Source: Nymphaea colorata
Lineage: Eukaryota; Streptophyta; Magnoliopsida; Nymphaeales; Nymphaeaceae
DNA: 12,500 nt
Assembly (NCBI RefSeq): GCF_008831285.2
Contig: NC_045140.1
Span: 29,873,606 to 29,886,105 of the forward strand
Direction: 5' to 3'
Shown: positions 6,801 through 12,500 of the stretch, piece by piece
How positions within the stretch are numbered: the stretch's first letter is position 1
How the letters are laid out: each line of letters opens with the position of its first letter
Program-made: the position numbers and the translations under genes
Notes under the pieces: generated by a model
What the model was told of the DNA's origin: nothing
Databases searched by the model: none
Seen by the model: the letters and a program-made list of their open reading frames with translations, nothing else

Positions 6801-8752
6801 GTGAAAGTCATGCTAAAATTCTTCACGTCCCATGATATGATACCCAAGGTAAAGAACCAGGGCATTCCAAGAATCAAATCTACTCCGTCGAGTGGAATAA
6901 CCAAGAAATCAATTTTGAAGGGTTTTTTCTTGATGACTACTTCCATATTCTTCCCTTCGTTAAGGCATTTCAGCCTTAGACCCCCTCCCACGACTATTGT
7001 TTGGGGTGAGCTAGATTCGAGGGCCACCTTACCCTTTTTAGCTGCTTCCTCAGTTAGGAAGTTTCGCGTGGCCCCGTTGTCCAACAAAATGAGGATCTTC
7101 TTGCCGTTGATCCTCCCAAACACTCGGAATGAATTGGGCTTGTTTGGGTCTTGCATCGAGTGAAGAGACTCGGTCTCTGTGGGTTTCTCTTCCTTGGCGG
7201 GAGTCTCCTCCTTGGCTATTTCTTTTTTCTTCTCGGTCTTTTTAATTCGGCGCTTTTGAATTACTTCTTCCTCTGAAGAGGACGAGCTGGACTCGTAGGA
7301 AGCGCTGGAGGATGAGTCACTATCTGTACACGAGCTGGACTCCTCATCACTTATCACTTGTACCCTAAAGTAGGCTGGGCACTTGTGATATTTGTCCCAT
7401 TTACCCTCACACCTATAGCACAGACCTTTGCGTCTGTATTCCTCAATTTGTTGAGGCGTGAGGTAGCGTAGGGGTGGTTTCTTGCCTTGCCCTTGATTGG
7501 AGTTGTGGTAGGGTCGTGGTTCGTTCCCTCTTTTGTAGGGAACTATCTCCTTTCTGGTGTTACGAGAAGCAGAGGGATAGGAGCTTCGTTTCCTCTGTTT
7601 ATCAAATTTATGAGCCTTTTTCTCGGCTCTTCTTTCCTCGATTCTCTCTTCGTATAGACGGGCCATGGCTATGCATTCTTCCAACTTCTCAAAGCGGTGA
7701 ATTTTCATCTCTCGCTTTATGTCATTTCTAAGGCCTCCTTTAAAAGCGCCGATGAGGGCCTTTTCCGGCCACCTGACCATGCTCGCTAGGCGCTCAAACT
7801 GCCTTTTGTAGGCTGGCACGGTAGTGGTCTGGACCAAATTTTTTAAGTCCTCATCGTAATCAATGAATGTTGAGTCCCCAAATTGGAGTTGGAGACTGGC
7901 CTTATACTTTTCCCAGGTTTGCTCTTCATTATTGTGGTTAAACCACAAATAATGCGTTGTAGCCTCTCCGGTCATGTTGGCCGTAGCTATCTCAATCCAT
8001 TCTGCCTCTGGAACGTGGTGACATAAGAAGTACCGCTCTGCCATGAAGAGCCATTCACGCAAGTGTTCACCATTGAACTTAGGGAACTCATATCGGACTG
8101 AGGGTGTCCGTCGCTCTTCTTGCCGTTGGTGGAATCGAGACCCTCTTCTTTGGCGAGCTGGAGACTCGTCTTGCTCCCCTTCGGACGTGATCTCAACTCG
8201 GTTTTGGCTATGGTGTCCAAATCGTGGGGCTCGGGGAGTCCTATCATCGTAGGCATCCGGTTGATGCCTGCTTTGGGGAGGCGCCATGGTATTACGTCGA
8301 CCTCCTTCTGTACTCGTCCCAATATGAGAGATGTTATTGGGATCGACCTCAGTGTCGGTTTGGTAGTTCGGTGCAACTAACAAACCCTTACCCTTATCTG
8401 GGCGTGTATTCGGGCCCTGAGTAGCCCTCTCTGTGCCTTGTTGCTGGTTTGAGGTTAGAGCCCTAAACATTGCTCGTACTTCATCCATTTCGTTCTGTTG
8501 GTTCCTCCTCATTTCGGCTAAGTCTTTGTGGAGTTCGCCGAATTGTCTCTCTATATCCCTCCGTCTATGGTTTTCGGCTTTATCCATGTCTCTACGATAC
8601 TGGCCGAATTCCCGCTCAAGGTTGCCTAGACGGTTAGTAGTATGCTCGGACATCTCCATGTTGGAAGCCCTATGAGCGACTTCTTGAGGGTCCGAAGTGG
8701 TTTCCTCAAGCACGGGCTCGTCGGGGTTCAAGTTTTTCTTAGACTTGGCCAT
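3761..8752 (-). CDS. gag-pol: Gag-Pol polyprotein (Gag, NC, protease, RT, RNase H, integrase, chromodomain-like)
   Basis: A single open frame of 1663 residues encodes all retrotransposition proteins. The start chosen is the ATG at 8752 (MAKSKK), in good context; the frame is open a little further upstream but only with a GTG. Domains by residue: coiled-coil-like N-terminus (about 40-100), Gag core (220-380), zinc knuckle C445-x2-C448-x7-H456-x-C458, an acidic serine tract (468-496), protease around D558, RT with LRAGY (D832) and FFDD (D896/D897), RNase H (D1042, E1077, D1104, D1147), integrase HHCC (H1227, H1234, C1264, C1267) and DDE (D1297, D1357, E1393, with 35 residues between the last two), GPY (1531-1533) and a chromodomain-like segment (1582-1628). 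There are no internal stops. Oddities: D-N-G at the protease centre, and a C-terminus after residue 1628 that appears to be read in the wrong frame until the TGA at 3763-3761. Confidence 0.96.
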   Translation of the reverse strand: MAKSKKNLNPDEPVLEETTSDPQEVAHRASNMEMSEHTTNRLGNLEREFGQYRRDMDKAENHRRRDIERQFGELHKDLAEMRRNQQNEMDEVRAMFRALTSNQQQGTERATQGPNTRPDKGKGLLVAPNYQTDTEVDPNNISHIGTSTEGGRRNTMAPPQSRHQPDAYDDRTPRAPRFGHHSQNRVEITSEGEQDESPARQRRGSRFHQRQEERRTPSVRYEFPKFNGEHLREWLFMAERYFLCHHVPEAEWIEIATANMTGEATTHYLWFNHNNEEQTWEKYKASLQLQFGDSTFIDYDEDLKNLVQTTTVPAYKRQFERLASMVRWPEKALIGAFKGGLRNDIKREMKIHRFEKLEECIAMARLYEERIEERRAEKKAHKFDKQRKRSSYPSASRNTRKEIVPYKRGNEPRPYHNSNQGQGKKPPLRYLTPQQIEEYRRKGLCYRCEGKWDKYHKCPAYFRVQVISDEESSSCTDSDSSSSASYESSSSSSEEEVIQKRRIKKTEKKKEIAKEETPAKEEKPTETESLHSMQDPNKPNSFRVFGRINGKKILILLDNGATRNFLTEEAAKKGKVALESSSPQTIVVGGGLRLKCLNEGKNMEVVIKKKPFKIDFLVIPLDGVDLILGMPWFFTLGIISWDVKNFSMTFTPDGEDEPMTLQGITSITRPKAALRAIEAEQPACWVMALATDVPSREEHEEIVPPRIQSVLDRYEDLFEEPKGLPPPRSYDHRIILTQGAEPVNVRPYRYGYNQKAEIERLVKEMLESGIVQPSSSPFSSPVLLVKKKDNTWRFCVDYRALNEATVKDRHPIPVIDELLDELAGATVFSKIDLRAGYHQIRMCKGDVPKTAFRTHDGHYEFLVMPFGLTNAPATFQRCMNDVFRQYLRDFILVFFDDILIYSQTEELHEKHLATALQVLRDNQLHAKRSKCSFGQPSIGYLGHIVCQQGVRADPEKLDAMQRWPLPKDLKGLRGFLGLTGYYRRFIQGYGLIAQPLTQMLKKGAFQWSEKARAAFDKLKNALITAPVLTLLDFNKQFTIETDACDVGVGAVLSQEGHPIAYMSKALTSRAKPLSTYEKELLAIVLAVEKWRPYLIGHRFVVKTDQNSLKYMLKQRVSTPTQQRWLAKLLGYDFEIEYKKGPDNTAADSLSRLTEQFMTLSVVETDIWERLTQEQQEDQALRLIRASVEQNPGSIPLYTVRGNLLFRKNRAVISPNSGLKQELLQHFHDTPAAGHEGVSKTLGRIKAQFWWRGMKADVQRYIRKCVVCQREKYEAIKPPGHLNPLPIPTKPWTDVTMDFIDAMPRSEGKEAVLVVVDRLTKYSHFAPLPRSYQGPMVASVYQEFIGKLHGMPQSVVCDRDSIFLSAFWQEYMKLMGTTLNFSTAHHPQTDGQSEIVNRSLETYLRCFAGERPNTWVKFLPWAEWSYNTSLHSSTGMTPYEGVYGFPPPAIPRYEGGTAEDDQIDCELRTREEVLDALKQNIAKAQNRMRQVYNKGRKDREFEVGQYVWLKRLPLKQRSLMGQPYSKLLPRYYGPYPVLQKVGKAAYRLGLPRAALVHPVFHVTRLKPHHGDVPTMIEQMPEQLPTPYRILKHRYAQRQGRTRHEVLVEWEGPDKGTSWEEFGLVIHRFPSSSARGQAQFREGNLLRTNLMVPTQGRQSRPDLAG
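3869..4255 (-). other. Integrase C-terminal GPY/F module and chromodomain-like segment (residues 1500-1628)
   Basis: VGQYVWLKR, then LPRYYGPYPVLQKVGKAAYRL and HPVFHVTRLKP form the GPY/F module. The segment from about residue 1582 to 1628 has the group-II chromodomain pattern: RILKHR, EVLVEWEG, TSWEE, then a terminal RFP. In chromoviruses this module steers integration to chromatin marks. The segment ends exactly where the reading frame appears to be lost. Confidence 0.85.
4433..5089 (-). other. Integrase zinc-binding and catalytic core (residues 1222-1440)
   Basis: The zinc domain has H1227 and H1234, then C1264-VV-C1267. The core has D1297 (MDFID), D1357 (CDRDSIF) and E1393 (DGQSEIVNR); the D1357-E1393 gap is exactly the 35 residues of the D,D-35-E family. 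HPQTDGQSE is the usual plant gypsy signature. The domain joins cDNA ends to host DNA. Confidence 0.95.
5303..5665 (-). other. RNase H domain (residues 1030-1150)
   Basis: The sequence shows FTIETDACDVGVGAVLSQ (D1042), STYEKELLAIVLAVEKW (E1077), VVKTDQNSLKYML (D1104) and NTAADSLSR (D1147), the four acidic residues of the RNase H active site in the expected order and spacing after RT. It removes RNA from the RNA:DNA hybrid and generates the polypurine primer. No defect is visible. Confidence 0.93.
6038..6574 (-). other. Reverse transcriptase domain (residues 727-905)
   Basis: The classic gypsy RT blocks appear in order: SPFSSPVLLVKKKD, WRFCVDYRALN, PIPVIDELLDEL, FSKIDLRAGYHQI, FLVMPFGLTNAPATFQ, and VFFDDILIYS. 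The three catalytic aspartates are D832, D896 and D897, all intact. The F-F-D-D form of the active site is normal in plant gypsy elements. The domain copies the element RNA into cDNA from the tRNA-Met primer. Confidence 0.96.
6803..7132 (-). other. Retropepsin-like aspartic protease domain (residues 541-650), D-N-G centre
   Basis: Residues 541-650 show the gypsy protease pattern: hydrophobic strand ILILL, then the catalytic Asp558 followed by NGATRNFL, a glycine-rich flap region (VVGGGLRL), and the C-terminal hydrophobic-Gly signature (LILGMPW). The usual catalytic triplet is D-S-G or D-T-G; here codon 559 (7076-7078) is AAC, Asn. The fold looks complete, so the enzyme may be weakened or inactive. 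The domain acts as a homodimer to process Gag-Pol. Confidence 0.85.
7166..7357 (-). other. Acidic poly-serine tract and Lys/Glu-rich linker between NC and protease
   Basis: Residues 466-496 are almost entirely Ser, Asp and Glu, including runs of four and six consecutive serines. Residues 499-529 then alternate Lys and Glu. The segment is low complexity and probably disordered; its abundant S-D/E pairs match the acidophilic (CK2-like) phosphorylation pattern. It lies where Gag and protease must be separated. No known domain is recognised. Confidence 0.7.
7373..8095 (-). other. Gag core and CCHC-like nucleocapsid region (residues 220-460)
   Basis: The segment opens with YEFPKFNGEHLREWLFMAER, the start typical of the retrotransposon Gag (capsid) domain of plant gypsy elements, and continues through WEKYKASLQLQFG and a basic Lys/Arg-rich linker. 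It ends in GLCYRCEGKWDKYHKC (zinc knuckle at 7379-7420), which has the C-x2-C-x7-H-x-C spacing seen in this retroelement group rather than the retroviral CX2CX4HX4C. It would assemble virus-like particles and bind the element RNA. Before it, residues 40-100 are charged and heptad-like, suggesting a coiled coil. Confidence 0.88.
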
Positions 8753-8833
8753 TTGTAAAATCTGGTTGGACCAGCGCCAAGGATGCACTATGCTAAGTAA
8801 ATCCTAGCTACGAAATTCCAAAAACTGACTATA

Positions 8834-8884
8834 CTGCCACTCTTAAAACTGAAAATCAATTCGAAGACTAGCTGCCACTCTTAA
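8834..8884. repeat. 13-base direct repeat in the leader
   Basis: CTGCCACTCTTAA occurs at 8834-8846 and again at 8872-8884, 38 bases apart, shortly before the gag start. No function is evident. Confidence 0.6.
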
Positions 8885-8960
8885 TTCTGTCCACGCTGCC
8901 GATGCTCCAGCTGCCGCGCGTGAGACCTAAGGCGAGGGAGACGGGTTGGCCCGCCTAATG

Positions 8961-9049
8961 CCGCACTTCGCTTAAGTGCCTCGGCAATCACACTTCGCTC
9001 TAGGCCGGGCTCAAAGAGCCTAAATCACCGCACTCTCCTAGTGCCTCGG
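8961..9049. repeat. Degenerate hairpin-forming direct repeat in the leader
   Basis: Two related units, 8961-8984 and 9028-9049, share CCGCACT and GTGCCTCGG. Each can fold: GCACTT/AAGTGC with a 5-base loop, and GCACT/AGTGC with a 5-base loop. Confidence 0.55.
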
Positions 9050-9313
9050 TGACGCGCCTCGAGCTTGGCTGCCCTCGGGTGTACAAGGAGTACAACCCTA
9101 CACTTGCCAAGAGTGGACAAGCGAAGCCTAGATCTACGCAACTAAAGAAACCGTGGCTGGACTACGACTGCTATACTGACACTAGAAAACCCAAATCTGA
9201 AAAGAAGACCGCTGAAATAATCAGAAAACCACAAGAAATCCGCTGGCACTGCCCGTTGATGTCGACGATGCGAAGGTCCAAGTGCTCAAACTGACGGATA
9301 TTCCTCAAGAGGC

Positions 9314-9325
9314 GCTCTGATACCA
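9314..9325 (-). other. Primer binding site (PBS) for initiator tRNA-Met
   Basis: On the minus strand this reads TGGTATCAGAGC, the 12-nt complement of the 3' end of plant initiator tRNA-Met including its CCA tail. It sits two bases (AT) inside the 3' end of the 5' LTR, where minus-strand DNA synthesis is primed. The match stops after 12 nt (the next bases are GCC). This site fixes the orientation of the element as minus and the LTR border at 9328. Confidence 0.95.
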
Positions 9326-9327
9326 AT

Positions 9328-12300
9328 TGTTAGGACCACACCGGTTGGCCTAAGAAAATCCGACCGATGCAATCCTAATCCTCCCAGGACCTTCTTGAGG
9401 CCAATTCTAAAACCGAAAAATCCTAAACAAGTAATTACAGAAAGTTACCCGGCCGGACAGGACCCCGGCGCAAACCCAGTTAGGTGAAGGAATACAAGTC
9501 GAGGATACCCTTTCTTCAAAACCTAACTATGGATAGCCTACTACAAAAGAACTAAGGGGGTTGACGAGGCCTTACAAACGTGAGCGATACAAATATTAAT
9601 TCTCTCGCAACTCACTCACAAACCACGCAAACCACTGGTAACGGCCAAACCACACCCAACAAAAGCAAATAGGGAGGTAACGCTCCTTGTGGTCGTGTCT
9701 CGGGCACAGTGCCCTCGAGGTACCTCACGGGGGAGCAGGGCCGAAGCCAAGGCTAAAGCAAAACATAAAGCAACTATGATGCTGTCCTAAAACAAACAAA
9801 AGCAAATTCCCGCCCGCGGCTACAAGGGGGATCAAGGGATTACCGGCCAAGGTAAACCTTGGCGTAGCTGGATAAGCACCCGAGGTGAGAACCAACCCTC
9901 GGGTATTGCAGCTTGCTGTTCAAGAAGGCCGGTTGAGGAGAGCCTCCTCGCTCGCCTGCTGCACTATTCAATCCGCTGGCCGAATGGTGTTGGGCGATGA
10001 ACTCGCCGCTGAGATCCTGGCCCCCGCGCCTGAAGGGGTGGCCGCTCGCTGCTGGCCGAGAGTTCGCGCTGTCGCTGGACGCGCGTCTACCGGGTGGAAG
10101 CAGAACGGCGGGCCGCCTGGAAGGAGCCGAGCGCCGGAATGCTTGCGGATGTAGTCTGAGGAGATGCGGGCAGCGCGTGTAGCTACCGATATGGGTCGCG
10201 CTCAGCGCTGAGGACGATGACCGATGCCGGAGAGAGAGACGCTGTCGGGCCGGAAGGGACGCCTGTGTGCCGAGGGGGGCTGCTGCCGGGAAGACAGCGC
10301 CTACCTGCCTGCCTTCGGTTGTGACTCAGTCATGCTCGCCGCTGGGTGCCAACGGTGAAGGTCACGATCGAGGCAAGGGGGCCGGAGGGAGCCGGCGTAG
10401 CCTAGTCCTAACTAAGGCTGGGGTTGGCTCGGTTCGGCTGGGTTCTACTAGGTAGGCCGGTTTAGTCAAGGTGGGCTCGGGTTGAGGTTGGCCAAGAAGG
10501 TTAAGGGAATAGGTTCGAAATGGGTGACCTAACTACGTGAGGCTTAAGCGAGGTGGTTTGGGTCGGGTCTAAGCCCGCGGATATGGTCAATGTTGACCGA
10601 GTGAGGTCAGGGTTGACTAAGGTGGGTGGTTGACTAATGGACCTAGCTGAGTGGGTCCTGGTAGATTGGGTCAAGGGACGCTCGAGCTAGACTCGAGCCG
10701 ACTAGGGTAGCTTGAACTAAGAGGGCTCGGTGGAAGAGATGACCTAGTGTTGACTAAGGTTAAGACAAGTGATGTTGGTCTAGGTAGGTTCAGTCAAAAG
10801 GGTTGACCTACGGCGAGGGAGGTGCGAGAGGGTGCCTAGGAGGACTCGGTTGACTTGGCTGGTCTTGCCAAGATGGTGCACCACGATCTTGCCACGCGGC
10901 AAGATCAACGACCGACAGAGATGACGCGGAATTAATCACGCGTAGAGGAGATGCGAGGAGGAGTTGCCTAAATGGTAGGGGAGAAAACTGAAATCGAATG
11001 AACCTGGACAGAATTCCAGGTCGATTCTCTTGATCTCTCGAGAATCCTCAACAAGTCTTGGATGACGCCACGTGGAGAGATGAGAGGCTATGGATTGACG
11101 CGGTAAGGAGGTGGAAACGAATGCGGCAAGGTGATGACGACACGCACGGTATTTCCTAAAACAGCTAAGGTAAGAGGCTATCGGGTGACCGCGTGGAGCT
11201 AGCTAGGCGTTGCGTCAAAACGCGTGGGACCCAGCTAGATCGTGCAGGGAGAGGTTGGCTGAGGTGGCTGATGGAGGGAGCACAGATGATTGACACCTGG
11301 CAGGATAGAGGGCCGAGGCGTTCTCGGATTAGGGTTGACTCTAGTGAAGAATGCGAGAAAGCAAGGAGGAGCGGCGGCTACGGGATTGACCTAAATGATT
11401 GGTAACTCGAGATCCTAGGACGATCTCGAGCAGAGACACGTGGAAGGTTAGGGTGCTACGAAGTTAGGAGCTGGGGAGATGATGACACGTGGATGAAATC
11501 GACGGACAAGAAGGAAATACGAGTACTAACCTTAGCGACGACCGGCGGCAAGGCTGAGACGAATCCTCCACGGGCGGCGGCTAGGGTTTTAGCTTCGTTC
11601 CCTTTGTCCAAATTGCCTCTTCTTCAGACTGAACAACACCCTTGAGGGCGAGGGTATTCTGGTCTGATTCCGCCGGAATTAATGGTACTGACCGGGAGTA
11701 GCAGGGATCGCCGGAATCTCCGAGTTCCGGCGAAGGTGCGGTCTAGAGCTCCACCCGTTAGAACTCACTCCAATTTGATTATTTGATCTTTGGGATGGAG
11801 GCGATTCCGAGGGTCAACTCAATTTTGCAGATCGTGTCCAGAACCCTTGTTTCCTGAGTTCATGAAGTCTCTGGACCGAGAGTCTTGTATGGCTGAACCG
11901 AGTATAAATGATACAAATTCGTGCTCGTGGGGCTCGCGGTTCGATTCGATCAACGTGTTAGCAAGGGGGATTAATCGGAGTTTCCCCAAACTGTGTAAGG
12001 GACTGATTCCAACAGATTTCTTCGTTACCTCTAAGTCAGGCCTCGGGTATGCCGAGGGAAGACCCCAGAAGATAAGAAGAACGCTGTTCCAATCGATCTC
12101 AACACGACTTTGGCGAAAACACGAAAATCTCAAGTACTAACCTCTTTGTCGATATTGAAGCCGAGGTAAACCGCGCCTTCAATCTTCCTTGTTCCAGCTT
12201 CAGCCTCTCCACTTCTTCGTGTTCAAGAAGAGGGCACCGAATCCGGACTTGCTTTAAGCTAGGGATGTACCGTGGACAAGGGAGGGACCGCCGCCGTGAG

Positions 12301-12500
12301 GAAGAGATCCGCCGATGCCGTGCTGCCTTATGCCGGTGTCTAAGGACTTTGGCTCTTCAAGGACAGGATTTGAGGGGATTGGAAGCGCCTTGGAGGTAGA
12401 GGACGCGAGGGGGAAGAAGACGCCAGGCTCGGGTGAGCAAGGTGGGAGACGAGAAGGAGAGAGAGACCTCGAGAGAGGAGAGAGAAGAATTCCGAACAAA
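9328..12500 (-). repeat. Right LTR (5' LTR in element orientation), truncated by window end
   Basis: It starts on the + strand with TGTTAGGACC at 9328, which on the minus strand is an LTR ending in CA, two bases before the primer binding site. This is the standard plant LTR/PBS junction. It repeats the left LTR at a constant offset of 9364. Mismatches seen against the left copy lie at 9403, 9811, 10272, 10333, 11205, 11224, 11634 and 12424. The promoter portion (equivalent of 3137-3265) lies beyond the window. Short ORFs inside are the same ones found in the left copy, and none resembles a known protein. Confidence 0.95.

Larger units (their letters stand above)
8753..9313 (-). other. Internal 5' noncoding leader between PBS and gag
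   Basis: About 560 bases without a credible ORF separate the PBS from the Gag-Pol start. Two degenerate copies of a hairpin-forming segment (8961-8984 and 9028-9049, sharing CCGCACT and GTGCCTCGG) and a 13-base direct repeat (8834-8846 and 8872-8884) are visible. In gypsy elements this part of the RNA commonly carries packaging and dimerisation signals; whether these repeats do so is inference. The start region reads ACAAATGGCC, a favourable context (A at -3, G at +4). Confidence 0.75.
1..12500 (-). mobile_element. Ty3/gypsy LTR retrotransposon (chromovirus-type), nearly complete
   Basis: Two directly repeated copies of at least 3136 bp (1-3136 and 9365-12500) flank an internal region that holds a tRNA-Met primer binding site and a single Gag-Pol ORF, all readable on the minus strand. 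The order PR-RT-RNase H-IN is that of Ty3/gypsy (Metaviridae), not copia. A GPY/F module and a chromodomain-like C-terminus suggest a chromovirus lineage; I do not assign a finer clade. About 37 bases are missing at the left edge and, if the inner LTR border is at 3265, about 129 at the right edge, for a total near 12.67 kb. Neither target-site duplication is inside the window. Near-identical LTRs indicate a recent insertion. Confidence 0.96.

Noticed and set aside
4102-8675. Many short + strand frames opposite Gag-Pol.
   Set aside because: They are antisense shadows of the long polyprotein frame with no recognisable protein features.
1-12500. Possible novel defence system, CRISPR array or bacterial operon.
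   Set aside because: There are no regularly spaced repeats, no operon structure and no bacterial gene families; everything coding belongs to one retrotransposon.

Overview
The whole window is one recently inserted plant-type LTR retrotransposon of the Ty3/gypsy superfamily, carried on the minus strand. No host gene is visible. Three things point to a flowering-plant nuclear genome: a primer binding site matching initiator tRNA-Met (TGGTATCAGAGC on the minus strand), a single-ORF Gag-Pol with the order Gag, zinc knuckle, protease, RT, RNase H, integrase, GPY/F, chromodomain-like tail (the chromovirus arrangement), and LTR sequence resembling plant promoters and leaders. The species cannot be named from this sequence.

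Layout in + coordinates: the left LTR (the 3' LTR of the element) fills 1 to about 3265 and lacks its first 37 bases. A hairpin-rich 3' noncoding strip follows (about 3266-3530). Next comes an out-of-frame polyprotein tail (3531-3836), then the 1663-residue Gag-Pol ORF (3761-8752, minus). A noncoding leader (8753-9313) and the PBS (9314-9325) lead into the right LTR (the 5' LTR), which starts at 9328 with TG and runs off the window at 12500. Positions 1-3136 and 9365-12500 align at a constant offset of 9364 with no indel and eight mismatches that I could find (about 99.7% identity). If the inner LTR edge is at 3265, each LTR is about 3.3 kb and the element about 12.67 kb.

How it would work: Pol II would start from a TATA box near the 5' end of the LTR (3183-3192 in the left copy; the equivalent in the right LTR lies just outside the window). 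It would transcribe a very long R/U5 plus leader and then translate one polyprotein from ATG at 8752. The protease would release Gag and the enzymes, tRNA-Met would prime minus-strand synthesis at the PBS, and integrase with its C-terminal chromodomain-like module would insert the copy. RT, RNase H and integrase catalytic residues are all present. Two defects stand out: the protease active-site triplet reads D-N-G rather than D-S/T-G, and the extreme C-terminus looks displaced by two single-base frameshifts. Because the LTRs are nearly identical, the copy is young, so these lesions may have been inherited from the parent copy or mobilised in trans. I found no CRISPR array, bacterial operon, RNA gene or new defence-type system.
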